Source: Aquatica leii (lineage: Eukaryota; Arthropoda; Insecta; Coleoptera; Lampyridae). Taken from it: a DNA stretch of 64,000 nt. Every line of letters starts with the position of its first letter. Positions within the stretch are counted from its first letter, which is position 1. The notes beneath the pieces are model-generated. The model searched no databases. It was not told the origin of the DNA and was given only the letters and a program-made list of their open reading frames with translations. Positions 1 to 11,717 of the stretch are shown one piece after another. The stretch lies in assembly GCA_035610365.1 (NCBI GenBank), contig CM069436.1:87731912-87795911 (forward strand). Direction: 5' to 3'. The position numbers were made by a program, and so were the translations under genes.

Positions 1-1030
1 TGTTTGAATTCGTTACTACGTTTGTAGATATAGATGTACTTTCCGAAAAGTGTGTTCTTAGCATTAATTCTAGAGTCTTCTCTTGGGATAAAGTATAATC
101 TCTTTGTGTTTTTTGCAATGACCCCAGTTTACTCTAGTTATATTTCTGGAAAAGTTTATGGGGTACATTTTGATAATTGTTTAATGTTCTCATAGTGCTT
201 TCTCCAGGATTTTTCTTTCGCTTTTCTAATATCGTGGGCCTATTTTCGACGAGAAGTTTTGTATTCTTCTTATCTTCTAGGCCTGTTACGCGTTCGTTTT
301 TTTAGAAAAGAAAGTTTCGGATTCCACCAAAGGGTCTTTCGGCTGTTTTTTTTTACTTTTAACGGGCAACTGTTTTCGTAAGTTTCTTTGATAGATTCCT
401 TGATAATATCGTTCATCAGTTGTATTTTTACCGGGTTTGAAGTGTTGACGTACTTTCGTCTAGTCCCTGCTTAAGTTTCTTCCTAAAGAGATCCCAGTTG
501 CAGGTTCTTAGATTTCGGTACGTCTTTGCTTCTTCTTGTCGCAATTTAAATTTTATGTACATATGGTCGAAGAGTGATGGTTGAGTTGACACATGCCACT
601 TTCTGAATTCACTGCACATGTGTTGTGGTCCGATCGTAATGTCGATTACTTCCCTTCTTGTATCTTTTACAAAGGTAGGCTCATTTCCTCGATTTACGAT
701 TTTTAGTTTATTACTAATGATAAATTCTAAAACCGTATAGTGTGCATTGGAATCACAGTGAAGAGCACGATTATAAGGTTTCGTATTTTCCCTTCTATCT
801 ATGTGCTTGTTTGTTTTTATTACCATTAGGTCTTTCGTGCTGAGTTCCCACATCGGTAGTAATCACCATCCATACTTAGTCAGTTTCCCTATAGACCCAA
901 GGTTCTTATATCAGTAAAATATCGACATTGTTCATTCTTACATAGTTCTCTAGAGCAGACGAAGCTGCCTTACGGTGATGTAGGGTTATTAGTAAGACGG
1001 TGAAGACACTTGCTTTTTAGCTGGGATGTC
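1..1030 (-). mobile_element. Jockey/R1-like non-LTR retrotransposon, endonuclease part of ORF2, broken
   Basis: Reading the minus strand from about 1000 downward gives the start of an APE-type (EEP) endonuclease. It opens with ITLHHRKAAS (about 961-990), then DILLI, a TAG stop, and EPWVYR (about 885-930). The longest open part, 141 codons at 428-853, carries RREVIDITIG and a C-terminal segment ending LFDHMYIKF, where the family normally has an S-D-H motif. Next comes the endonuclease-to-RT linker with CPLK and LWWNPKL (about 310-375), and stops appear before the left edge. In such elements this enzyme nicks target DNA for target-primed reverse transcription. The RT itself would lie outside the window. 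Clade is inferred from the linker motifs; a Jockey or R1 relative is likely. The copy is clearly non-functional. Confidence 0.85.
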
Positions 1031-2384
1031 GACGTCGTTGGTTTGATGCTCGCTTCTACTTCGTCCATCTTTATCTCTTTTGCTCTTTCTTTTTCACTCC
1101 CAGACGTCTGATTAAGACGAGGAGAAGAAGGATAAGTTGTTGTCTTTACGGATCTTTCTTCTTATCCACAACACTCCAGATTTTCATTAGAAGCTCTGGA
1201 TTTTGAACTTTTAAGCGTTTTAGTACTTTTTTCGGTTACCCAATGGGTCCCGGAATCGATTCCATGGTCCTAGCTGATTAAGAATTCGCGCTTGTTCTTC
1301 GCTTAAGGCAACACTTGGATATCCTTTTGGCATTATTGCTATTCGAATATCAAACAGTCGTACCATAAGATGTGAGTGGTTTCACCCTTCTGTCCTTCTT
1401 TGTCAGCGGTCGTGTTGCTCTGGTTGGAGCACTGCTTACTGATCGGTTTTGTTTTGTACTCCCGATCTTTTGGCTTGACTCCTTTCGAGTTAAGAGGTGC
1501 GCCTATGTTTTTGATGTCTAAGGTTTCTTGGTTCCTTCTTGTTGTTGAAGTTTTTCCTTGTGGAGCTTCCTTCTAGCAACATCTGAAAGCTTCTGGGGTG
1601 GATCTTGCTTTTCAGAGTCCCAGTCCCAGTGTCTGTTATATTTGGTAGTTATTGATTTACATGTTCCCAAGACCAAGGAGGAAATATAAGCAACTATGTG
1701 CAATGCCCCGATATACATTGTGGGCTATAGTTTGCCTGGTGCAACGAGGTGGGACCAATAACGACTGGTCTTCTATCCAGTCTTAAAATACTCATTTATG
1801 CTTAAAATACCGCCTCATTAAAACATTAAACAAGCGTTATCTGTATAATGAGAAGGCTAAGCCATTATGTATTTGTTTTGCTTTACCTGGCAGCATTTAA
1901 AAAGTTTGCATCAGCGTTATTAATTAGGTTCTATTACTCATATTAAGCTTTTAACAACATTTTTTAAATCATTTTGCTTGCAGTCGAGCCGATAAGTCAA
2001 TCTGTCAAATTTGTGTATTTTATTCTATACGTGGACTTCCGATGGAGTATCGTTAATTATTATTTGTCGCCAAGGCCAGAATTCGGCCAAGTTACCCAAT
2101 GATGGTAAGCTTACACTCTTAGATCAAGAAATAATATTACTGAAGTAGTATATTGTTCAACTACTTACGAGAAGGAAATTCAGGTCTGGAGTAAGTTTCG
2201 TTTTATTATAATAATTTTACGTTGGCGTTTCGATTGCCGAGAACGACCTTTCCGCCTGTAATTATTAATGCGTGACCTCTTTCACTTCGTGGTTTTTTAA
2301 TTTTATTATTGATTGCTAATGAGTCGCATTTATTATATATTCTTAGTTCTTGGAAAGGAAAAAACACTAGCAATAGTCTAGTCT
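1031..2384. other. no gene recognised
   Basis: The minus strand from 1031 to about 1370 is Lys/Glu-rich and could be the degraded end of ORF1 or the 5' leader of the LINE at 1-1030, but no zinc knuckle is visible. From 1376 to 2384 I see only short frames without recognisable motifs. Confidence 0.4.
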
Positions 2385-2766
2385 ACTTTAGAAGAGTCTA
2401 TAAACAGTCTCCATTCGCTAGGTATATACGCTGGAGCACCTAAGGCACGTATTAATCCAAAAATAACACTGCAATATACAAGTTGCTCTTCTTGTAAAAA
2501 CTGACCTTAACGGTGTGTACCATGTAAACGTTGTACCTGGAGCAAGTAGGTTTTTCGCTTGAAGCCGAGATTCCAAAAGCTCAGTAGCAAATTTTGGTCC
2601 AATTCTCGTAGTAAATCATTGATTTCGGGTTGAATGAGTTTCTGCGACATTAAAGTATTTCCCAGTTGATAACATTCTTCTTCCGTAACCTCGTAAACAT
2701 TTGCTTTACTAGAAGATGTAACTTCTGGCGGAGGCTTTAGAGGCAGATCATGTCCGTGCGTTCACG
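2385..2766 (-). pseudogene. unnamed family A (EWRLFIDSSK protein), copy 1, degenerate
   Basis: A minus-strand frame of more than 80 codons begins after a TGA near 2763. It reads through PLKPPPEVTSSS and EINDLLRELDQN, then shifts frame to KVSFYKK (about 2485), and shifts again to SEWRLFIDSSKVD followed by a stop (about 2385-2420). I recognise this order (E-L/I-N-D-L motif, K-V-S-F-Y, then EWRLFIDSSK) from a large set of repeated hypothetical proteins in arthropod genomes. Their biochemical function is unknown to me. The second copy in this window (13617-14520, plus strand) has the same motifs in the same order, which supports the assignment. At least two frameshifts and one stop break the frame, and the usual C-terminal half is missing. 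Confidence 0.7.
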
Positions 2767-4779
2767 GTCTTATAGCTGATGACAGATCTGGATGTCCGAT
2801 GTCTTTTTTATTTGAATTGTAACTTTTAACAACGCCTACACAAAAGTAACATTCAGCATGGCTTAGTAGCTCCCGCCACACCATAGGAACAGCAAAGGAC
2901 AAACATGCAATTTTTTATGTGATAGAAAGAAACAGACTTCAGTAAACATTTATAGTATATATAACACTGTCAACTAATGTAAATTATTACAAACACATTT
3001 GATTAAAATAATTGAGTTTTGAAATGTTTGGTACTTACACAGGTTTTTTTGTCACGTTCTGTAGAACTCAATTGTAACAATTAAAGTGCTAAACTATTTT
3101 GCACAAAATCTTTAATTAAGTGTTAATTCCATATTGTCCATTTCACACGTGAATAAATATGTTTTTCCAATTATTCATTTATTTATTCGTTAGTATGCTA
3201 ATAGTGGAACTTGTGCAGTACTTATACACTTACTATAATGAAAATAAAGTGCCACAAAGAGAGTAGTTAAATGTTGTTTTATCTCGAATAAACACGTACG
3301 AACAGAATTACATAAAGGTCGGCAGAGATATGTGCGTTTCTATTTTAAGTGAAAAACATTTAAGACTTCAGGGAATTAAAAGTTATATTTCGTTTAAAGG
3401 ACATTTGTTTTCCAGTACGTTTTGTAATTATTTTGTACGAATATTTGCGATAAACAACAGTGTCACTTTTCTGGGAGGTAATTTTCAGAATCTATGTAAA
3501 CAATTAATTTATTGAGGTAATTGTGGTGTATACGATATCAAAATTAAACGCTTAGCTTAATTACATAACAACTTAATAAAGACTCATTATTTTAACTGCC
3601 TTAAAGACTTCCTTTTGTACATAATCTATACATGCTTATGGCTAATTACGTAGTTCGTCAAGTCGATAGGAAAATTTGGTTCGAATTAATCTTGTGCTTT
3701 AAAAATTAATTTTTAATTTACTTTTGCTAAGATCGTAAACAGGTAGAATTTAACATTAAATTTTTGAACAAAATTCTAATTATTTAGAGTGTTATGTAAA
3801 AGAAATAATTATTGGTTATAATGCGACACTACGCACTTACTTAAATAGATTGCGTATTTTGGTTTTGTGACAATGATTAATGCAATTTTTGATAGGAAGT
3901 AATCTTTAGAAAAACAAATACAATTAAACAAATAATTAGCTTAGAATGTTAATTTTTCTGTTAGAGAAACGCACTGCGTAAATAATCAACACAAAAAGTT
4001 ATGATTCAATTTATTAACAACATTTTACATACTATTTTTTGTCAATTTTACCAATTGCCAATGTTTGATTCTAATCTTGTCAACAGTCGCAAATCGCCAC
4101 GGTTTGTGATCTGCAGTCTGTTCCTTTTTTTAGAAGGTGCATATACTATGCTGTAGCAAAATCAAAACTATTAAATACGATTCAAGATTTCTGTACTATT
4201 TCCCACAATCCAGAATACAGTGTTTCAATTCATTTTCGAAGCTGGAACTATTGATATTCATTTCTGAATTTTATCTTGGGTTTTTAGTTGAGAGTTCAAC
4301 GAAATTTTTCCTCTAAATTTTGTCCCAGTTGTATATGTACTTGGGATAAGATCCAAAATTCATGTTTAAAATATCCTGGCATCGCTCTAAAAAATTATAA
4401 TGAAAAACAACAACAATAGTTTAGTCAAATTGTCATAAATGGTTACATTAGTTAGGGTAGTTTCAATTTTTGTTGTTATGTGGTTTGATATTCTGTTGGA
4501 AAATCGTGTAAAAACCATTAAATTTTATAACTTTTTTTAAATTTTTTAAAATATCTTATAAAGTATTGCTCTGAGGAAAAAGTATTCAACGAATTTTAAA
4601 ACTGGACCAAGGTATCATACAATTTGATTCCAAAAAGAAATTTGTAGGATTAATACTTTCGGAGATTTTCAATATTGACAATTTTTGTCAAAATATGAAA
4701 AGTACACATTTTCAATTAGTTTTGGCTCGATAGGAAGTAAATGGTAAATTAGTTTGACATAATAACATTTTTAGTATAA
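2767..4779. other. AT-rich, no gene recognised
   Basis: About 2 kb of AT-rich sequence with short frames only. No terminal repeats, known motifs or RNA genes were seen. Confidence 0.5.
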
Positions 4780-7035
4780 GTAGATTAGGTAAATCCTATA
4801 ACCAGACCGATCTGCTAGGTCCTATAGACTCAACATTCTATCTTTTGAAGACTGCTATAGTTATTGATTAGTAACAATTAGTTTATCCTTTATTGTTATA
4901 CCATGTTATTTAGTTGTTTCACGGAAATTAATGGCATACTTTGTTTTATTATTTATATATATTAGATTATGTTCAGAAAACCACTGGGCGAGCTTTTCTG
5001 CATCTTCATTATCGCGGGCTATTCGAGAAGCCTTTTTATCAATATGTTGTTCAGAGGATTCTAATGTTATTTCACACAATTTTTCAATTTTAGAACAAAT
5101 GTTTTGGAAATGTATCATTCCAAGAGTCTATTGAGTGAGCAATCATCATCAACCATCAGTTATCACCCTACCTGTTGTCCATTCACCGGATTCGCATCAG
5201 AATTCGCTCTATTGCCTGATCTGTTCAAATACCAGACCAGAATTTTTGTGGACGCCTGATTGTAAAAAATCTAGAAACCGTAAACGCATGGTATCCAGTT
5301 GAATCCATTTTGTTTTCCAAGGTCAACACATCTTGCAAATACAAATGTGCATATTTTGCATAGAAGAAATGTCCAGCTGCGTGAAAAAAATCGTAACATT
5401 TTTTTAACAGTTTCCAGATAGATTTCTCATCCGATCTAGTTCTATGAACTGTTTAATTAGAGTGACCATTGAAAAGTACTGCACCCATAGTTTAGTAGTA
5501 GGTTCACGACTTTTAACGATGTGCAGAGTCATCTTGAATTTTGTCGAAACTAGTTTCAATAACGCATTTTCTTCAACATTCGAAACGATATATGTCTCAA
5601 TGTTGTTAAGTGTATTGTCATTTTCTGACAAATTTATTAACTCCCAAATTAATTTGGCCAAGATAAGATGAACCAATATATGAACCCGTACGGCCCTTAA
5701 CTAAGCATGACCGCTAATTTTCTCCACACTATTTTGTGCATAAATTGTTATCAGCAGTTTTCTTTATTCATTTACAGTCATTATGGTTTCAATGGTTCTC
5801 ATGAAGACAGCAGAAGTTGAATACCCACTAGGCGAATCTCTATATTCTTTATTTATGAGTTATCACAATTTCTTAATATTTCTTGTGCATTTATATATAG
5901 AAGGTGATCAAATGTGAGGAAACAGGCGTTTTAACTGGTTTTTGTGTTTGCATTCATATCAATCAGAAGAGAGTTGTATATTGTAGCATATTGCGTCCGG
6001 TGATTATTAATGAAAGGAAGACATACTTCCTTGGAGCGCTCATAGTTCTTATCCTGTATATCTGAATACTTTTGGAGTTTTTGCCATACAACCAAAATAT
6101 GTCTGACCGAGAAGACATTATTGCATTACTCAGGGACTGTATATTTACATCTATAATCGATGCACTTACCAATCCGGCATTGTCACTACGATTTTTATAT
6201 GTTGCCAGCTCAATATTACCGCCTGTCTTTTGTATGATTTCATCTGTGGGACATCTACTAACTCAGGAAATTTGACTACTAGGTGTTATTGCTTCATAAG
6301 AAACAACAGTAACAATACCTCCCATCGCGTGAAAAGTTCCCAAACCATCGCGTGTGTTGATGTTAAAGTCAGCATTATCGGATATGAATTACAAAAATAC
6401 ATTTTTTTGAGTGGCTGGTTTTTGAAGTTGTAATATGGCTGACAACTGAAGTACAGATATATCTGAATAAGTACATGAAATTCCTAGTGCTGAATATACG
6501 TTAATACGATGTTTAGACCCAAAATGTTTGTACAAATAAATCCATGTAGGATGAAAAAAATGAAAGAACGGGATGCACAGCTGAAATAACTTTTCCAATC
6601 TTTGGTTTAATACCACAGATTAAAAAAAAGCAGTGTTGGAGGTATTGTGGAATTTGCATCCATTAGTAAGTTGTCTGGTGGCATGAATTTTGTATTGCTG
6701 TACATCTGTGAAGGAATGTCTCTAACAATATCAGTAGCGGTCTTAACAATTCGTAGCTTTTGTTTTTTACAGTTTGACTTACGCTGCTTATAGTAAAGTT
6801 GTGTGAGAACTTTGTACCCAACTTTTTTTTAAATAAAATGATTTTCTTAGTGTGTTTTTGCAATTAATACATCTTCCACATAATGATCAGAGAGACGAGC
6901 TTTGATAATTCTTATGTAAGGGACGTAATCACTTTCAATTCGACCAATCAGTTTGTCTATGCCATGACATTCAGATTTGCTGCACGAAATCACTTTTTCC
7001 TCGATTTTCTGCTGCTTTCCAAACCGTTTCCTTTA
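4780..7035 (-). pseudogene. unnamed family B (FTIRR/FWSG protein), degenerate copy
   Basis: The minus strand carries pieces of one long protein in the expected order. N-terminal pieces: CSKSECHGIDKLIGRI (about 6955-6995), KKLGTK and a segment with MPPDNL (about 6640-6860), then YLYKHFGSKHRINVYSALG (about 6500-6560). The middle reads SRSDIFWLYG (about 6075). The C-terminal part reads LWVQYFSMVTLIKQFIE (about 5425-5475), HAAGHFFYAKYAHLYLQD (about 5330-5385), FFTIRRPQKFWSGI then a stop (about 5235-5280), and SEQHIDKKASRIARDNEDAE to WFSEHN (about 4965-5055). I know this motif series from multicopy hypothetical proteins of arthropods; no enzymatic role is established that I know of. The middle region resembles the nuclease-like part of those proteins, but this is uncertain. 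Many stops and shifts show it is dead. Confidence 0.7.
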
Positions 7036-8215
7036 ATCCCGGCATCTCCACTGTAATTCCGTTATTATTAGTTTTTTTTTTGTTTTGAAAATGGCAACTT
7101 CGCCTGGACAGCTAAAAATTCAGAATTTTATTTTTAAATTCTGAAAATTGAAACTATAAAGCTATATCTTGGAAAGTATTAGATGTAGATATTTTGTTTT
7201 GAGATTAAATTGTAGATAGTTTAGTCTAGCTTTAAAAACATACTAATAATTTTTTATGACACTAATACTTTGGGAGATATATTGAAAAAACCAAAAAAAG
7301 TTCAAAAATTTTGCTGTTTTTTTGCACTTTATTAAAGAACGGACCCGACGTATGCTGCTAACATACAAAAAAAACACCGTTTATAGTAATCATAATTTCG
7401 GTTTATGTTATTAATTTTCTTCTCAGGTTTGTTTCTATACATGAACAATAACTTTTTTTGCATGAATTGTTTTGCTGAATTGTTACAATACGGATGTTTA
7501 GACTGAAGAGTTTAATCATTATACTCTAAAAATACTTGTTTTGCATATTTATCTTTATTTTTACAGTGTTATTTATTTATCCTAGTATTTTGACTGACTT
7601 GCGTAACATTATACATCATTTAAACATCTGTAAATACGTTATCTTTGAAAGTGATAACAATATTTTGTATTTATTTTAATTATTAGTGCCAGCAAATTAC
7701 TGTGAAAAAATGTGTAGTTCTGAGAACAGTGAATTAAACAGCATAACATTAATTTTGGTAGCATTTTATTAACGGCGTCAACAAACTATTTAATGCAATC
7801 GGTTCTTAATTTTTTATTTATTTGACTGAAAATTTCGAGGAAAATTTTGTGTTTTTTTTTATTACAACTTTTATTTTGATAATTGATGCTATACTTGCAC
7901 CTTCTAAATTAACATGTTAATCACATCACGCTATATGTATTTACTGCTCTCTAACCAGTAAACATTTCTTTATTTTTGAATATCTGATATTGTTATAATT
8001 CGGTTATTGTTATCAAAAACCCAATGTGATTCTATTAAGGGACGAGCATTGTATTAATAAATAATATCAACTTAACAAGAGGTATGACTTCGTTTATTAT
8101 CAAAGCATTCCTGAAATCGTCTAGGCAATAATTTCACTAAATGCTGAAGATCATGAATTTTAAGGAGAAAATTAATACCTCATCTGAAGGAAAAACGGAA
8201 AAAGGGGAATAGGGC
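7036..8215. other. AT-rich, no gene recognised
   Basis: AT-rich sequence with poly-A/T tracts; only short frames and no recognisable repeat ends. Confidence 0.5.
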
Positions 8216-8715
8216 ATATTTAAGAAAAACTTAAAAGTATAGAGGAGAAATTATGCGTGAATTAGTAAAAATAATGTGGAATACAAAAAAAATTCCGCAA
8301 CTGTGGCCGAAAGCGGTAATAGTAGCAGTTTTAAAAAAAGAGACAGAACTGACTGCAGCAACTATAGAGGAATATCAAACATAACATACAAAGTTTTGGC
8401 GATAGTGATTAAAAACTGGAAGGGTACATATTAGCAGGATTTCGTAAGAATATATCTACAAGGGACCAAATCTTTACAATGTAACAAATCCGAATACGAT
8501 ATTCCAATTAAAGAACAAACAAGGAGAAAATAGGCAAAACAAATTAACTGTACAAATGTGTCATGGGGAATTTGAAGCGGTGGAAGAACACATGTATTTG
8601 AGAGTATTAATAACCAACAAATGGAAAAAAGGTGAAATAGATTTAAGAATAGCCAAAGGTAGCAGATGTGAGGAAAGTAGAAAGAAGGGAAGACCAAGGA
8701 AAAAAGGAGAACATA
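8216..8715 (+). mobile_element. non-LTR retrotransposon reverse transcriptase, internally deleted
   Basis: The plus strand reads WNTKKIPQLWPKAVIVAVLKK, then DRTDCSNYRGI and TYKVLAIVIKN (about 8275-8415). These are the N-terminal RT motifs of LINEs, in which a W-x-x-G/A-x-I-x-P-x-x-K-K run leads into N-Y-R-G-I. GFRKNISTRDQIFTM (about 8440-8480) is the following motif. The catalytic palm with its F-A-D-D motif is missing. After about 80 bases the sequence resumes with the C-terminal FEAVEEHMYLRVLITN and IDLRIAKGSR (8571-8670), then a basic GRPRKKG segment. An internal deletion of the catalytic core explains the layout. The frame is also broken by stops. The clade is uncertain, perhaps RTE- or Jockey-like. 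Confidence 0.8.
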
Positions 8716-9312
8716 ACTGGAAAATTTTTAATTTACTACTTTTCATGAATTTTAAAATAGTAAGTTTATTATAAGTTTGAAGCTTTTAATACAAAAACTA
8801 GAAGAAAAGTTGTATTAAATTTAAAACAATTTTTTTTTAAGTTGAGAAAGATAGTAAAGAAACCAACATTTAAAAAACGGATATGCAGATGATTATAGTT
8901 TTTCTTAATAAATAAGTCAAAGTTTATTTGAGAAAAACTTGAGGAAAATGAAAAAAAGAAAGAAGAGAACTAGTTTTGTTGACTAAAATAGTTACGTAAC
9001 AAAAAATCGAATAGTAAGAAGTAAAAAAGACAAAAAAACCTATCGACTTCAATTTTTTTGGATACGTTTTTTGTAGAAGAATCTAAAATAAACAGCGAAG
9101 AAGAGTTTCACAATAAAAAATAAAAATAGAATTAGTTTAATTGACCATCAAATTGAAGTGAAGAAAACTGGGAAGTTATCGATGACATTTTTTCTTAATA
9201 AATTCATAACAGTTTTAGAAAATTTTAACATAAAAGCTGAAGAGAAAGAAAACCGAGAAAAGAAAGAAAAAACAAAGAAATTGAAAAAATGATAGATAGT
9301 TAAATATACCTA
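8716..9312. other. purine-rich, no gene recognised
   Basis: Plus strand is strongly A/G-rich with no frame or motif of note. It ends at the TA (9311-9312) that borders the Tc1-like element. Confidence 0.5.
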
Positions 9313-9345
9313 CTCTGTGACATTGAAATTGTAACACCAAGAAGG
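9313..9345 (+). repeat. left terminal inverted repeat of the Tc1-like element
   Basis: Begins CTCTGTGACATTGAAATTG and continues to AACACCAAGAAGG. It matches the reverse complement of 11683-11715 with a few mismatches. A TA lies directly outside. Confidence 0.88.
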
Positions 9346-9930
9346 GGCCGGAATGCCTCTAATTGACTTTACAAGCAACTTGCAATTTATGCCGGAGTGC
9401 TTACTGTATCTGTGGAGGATACGCTAAGTTTCCTAGTCTTCTACCCATAATGTACCACACGTGTTCAAAAGGCAAAATGTCATGAGACCTTGGTGGCTAT
9501 GGTAAGAGAATAACATTGACACCTTGGAATCGGTCCATAGAGTGTCTTGTTATATGCGGACGGATATTATCCTGCTGGAAAAATTAACCTCGTTAACATA
9601 TCGTCAGGTGTTCATATTGCTTCGGTTGAATACCAAATGAGACTTACTCCCACAGGCTAAAGCATCCCATACAATAATCCCAGCAGTGTGGTGCACATGC
9701 CGTTCAACAGGAAATTGAACACTGCGCTGTTCCTCACGTGTTCATCTGACTCTTATCATCATGCATCTCCAAACAGAATCGGGATTCGTAACTGAATACT
9801 ACTCCGTGCTATTCCACATTCCAATGGAGTCGCAACTATACACCACTAGAAACGTTGATGTCGGCATTGAGCCGTCACACTATGGGCCAGGCATCAACTA
9901 AACGCGCAGGAATGTTTGGATAAATTAAGT
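9346..9930 (-). pseudogene. Tc1-like transposase, catalytic half
   Basis: Minus-strand translation gives VVFSYESRFCLEMHDD (about 9770-9815), where the family has FSDES: the first catalytic Asp is changed to Tyr (TAC). Further on come FFQQDNIRPHITRHSM (about 9540-9585) with the second catalytic Asp retained, and PFEHVW followed by GRRLRNLAYPPQ (about 9405-9465) with the Glu retained. The distance from the second Asp to the Glu is 34 residues, the DD34E pattern of Tc1-type enzymes. Several stops and frameshifts interrupt it. It would have cut and joined the ends at 9313 and 11715. The N-terminal half lies beyond the nested insertion. Confidence 0.85.
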
Positions 9931-10109
9931 GCAAATAATTTTATTGGATGGTAAATAAACATCTAAAAGAAAAATTTAAAAAATATATTGCAAGACACAA
10001 AAAAATTTGAAAAAAGTGTTGATTTGAGTTGGTATATGTAACAAAATGAGAAATAAAGATTAAAAAATTTACGAACAAACTAAAAAAGATTAAATTGTTT
10101 GGTTTAATT

Positions 10110-11110
10110 ACTATTTGCTTCAGATTCTTTATCATCAGTATCAAAATCTTTACTTCGGTTTGCAAATCTACATCCGGTGCGGTTTCTGTACCTTCGTAAA
10201 CTTCCAACATAATTTGCGCTTCTGGCGACAATAACATTATTTTCTTTTTTGAACTGTGTCTTAAACTGGAAATTAAGGAATCCGAGGACATAAGTAGATG
10301 GTGAAAAACATCTTAGTTGGTCTTCGTCCGAGAAAATTTCCTAGTGTTGTCTCGTCTATATCTCTTAAAGTCTTTATTGCGGGACTCTTGTGCCTCTTCA
10401 CTAAGTTGACCTATAGGCACTAAAGCATTGGCAGTTATCTCAGGCCCATGTATTTTGTGATACTCGGTGGCAATGGAAACTATTCATAAAGAGAAATAAA
10501 TGCGGTAACCGTCTCCAAGCAATAGTTTCTGAATTTCTCCAAGTTAATTTTATGCCCACTAGAAATAACCTGGAGAATCACATAGAACTTGTAAATCATA
10601 TTCCGTAATTTTCACATATTTTTTAAAATTCCTGAATAATTTTCTGGCAGTATTTCCATCCTTTGAGCTGCCGAAGCCAGGTTTCGGCTTGTCCACAATC
10701 AACCCAAGTTGCTCCTTGAAACTTCGCTGTATTTTTTCTTTTCTTTCTTGAACGCTCTTTTTGTTGGCTTTGCCTCTAGCTTGCCATTTTTTTAAATCAA
10801 GCCTGTATGACAAATGAAGGAGGCACTCAAAGGATCTGATCCACCCATGAAGAATCGACAAGCCGAATTCATAATTATCATAAAAATGCTTCCGTCATTT
10901 TCGGTACCATCCTCGAAAATTTTCTTATACTCCGCTTGACCACTGGAACCATCTAAGTCCCACTTCGATATTAAGTGGACGTTTCTATAATCTAAATTAA
11001 TATTGCCTTCTTGACTCATTACTAGTCGCTGAACGCTGTGGTTGAACAAATCCTGCAACTTCACTTCCGCAAAGAAGGTTTTATGACAATTCCTTGAGGA
11101 CCGCACGCCC
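10110..11110 (-). pseudogene. unnamed family C, copy 1, nested inside the Tc1-like element
   Basis: Minus strand, in order: VKLQDLFNHSVQRLVMSQEG (about 11010-11070), ISKWDLDGSSGQAEYKK (about 10920-10975), a deletion, then LHLSYRLDLKKWQARGKANK (10745-10815), EQLGLIVDKPKPG and NTARKLFRNF (10630-10735). The end, in shifted frames, has a segment reading GQLSEEAQESRNKDFKRYRR (about 10365-10430) and SSDSLISSLRHSSKKK (about 10235-10290). The same motif order occurs in copy 2 (14570-18260). I recognise the family from repeated hypothetical proteins of insects but know no function. Compared with copy 2 it lacks the central CYVC-type region. It sits between the two halves of a Tc1-like transposase, so it entered after that transposon. 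Confidence 0.75.
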
Positions 11111-11129
11111 GTTTGGCTATTGCAAGTTT

Positions 11130-11485
11130 AATATACGAAGTGGTAGCACAAGAAACTTTTTTTTTGACGGTAAGCTGTTCGTAGAGTTACAGGACGACCT
11201 TCATTACGTAACCATTGGTCGGCGCTTCATCTGGTTGCCATAAGTAGAAGATGGCGGTTCTGTATCTCATTTGTTTGCCTCTGTCCCCAGCTCGTTGTCT
11301 ACGACGACACTGACCTTCCTTAGTCCGTGCTTGATAACAGCGCATAATAATGGATTGATTCCGATTAAAAAGATTTGCAGTTTCTCTGTACGAAATACCA
11401 CCTTTAGAAAACCAACCATTCGACCTCTGTCGAATTTGCTTAATTGGCGTTAATTTTCACGCTCTCGCATTTTAGCCATAATATC
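11130..11485 (-). pseudogene. Tc1-like transposase, N-terminal DNA-binding half
   Basis: The minus strand begins MAKMREREN then a stop, then RQLSKFDRGRMVGF (about 11410-11485), the usual opening of a Tc1-type paired-like helix-turn-helix domain. A shifted frame reads QWLRNEGRPVTLRTAYRQ (about 11165-11220), the end of the second DNA-binding motif. The frame is lost just beyond, at the border of the nested family C sequence. Together with 9346-9930 it would make one transposase of about 340 residues. Several frameshifts and stops are present. Confidence 0.78.
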
Positions 11486-11682
11486 ACTCTCAAAACACGT
11501 TAAACAGAAGAACTACAAATTAAAATTAACCAAGACTCGCACGAAATAATAAGGTAGTAGAAACAAAAAAAAAGTCAAGTATGCCATTACCACTTGATCC
11601 ATTTGAATAAAATTTTTCATTTACTACCTCTGAGTAACTAAACCTTCTTGCCATTGCCAAGGTTGGTCACAAAATTCCCATC

Positions 11683-11715
11683 TCTTCTTGGTGTTGCAAT
11701 TCTAATGTTGCAGAG
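11683..11715 (-). repeat. right terminal inverted repeat of the Tc1-like element
   Basis: Reverse complement begins CTCTGCAACATTAGAATTGC and is a near match to the left repeat at 9313-9345. A TA follows at 11716-11717. Confidence 0.88.
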
Positions 11716-11717
11716 TA

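Larger units (their letters stand above)
9313..11715 (-). mobile_element. Tc1-like DNA transposon with TIRs and TA duplications, split by a nested insertion
   Basis: Inverted terminal repeats lie at 9313-9345 and 11683-11715. Each is bordered by TA (9311-9312 and 11716-11717), the target duplication expected of Tc1/mariner elements. The transposase is on the minus strand and in two parts: N-terminal DNA-binding part at about 11165-11485, catalytic part at about 9345-9930. Between them lies about 1.2 kb that belongs to unnamed family C. An uninterrupted element of this type is usually 1.3-1.7 kb, so the 2.4 kb span fits a transposon plus an insertion. The element is inactive. Confidence 0.88.

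Noticed and set aside
9941..10110. C-terminal half of a 116-codon minus-strand frame overlapping the end of family C copy 1
   Set aside because: Phe/Ile/Asn-rich tail with no match to the family; read-through into AT-rich DNA.
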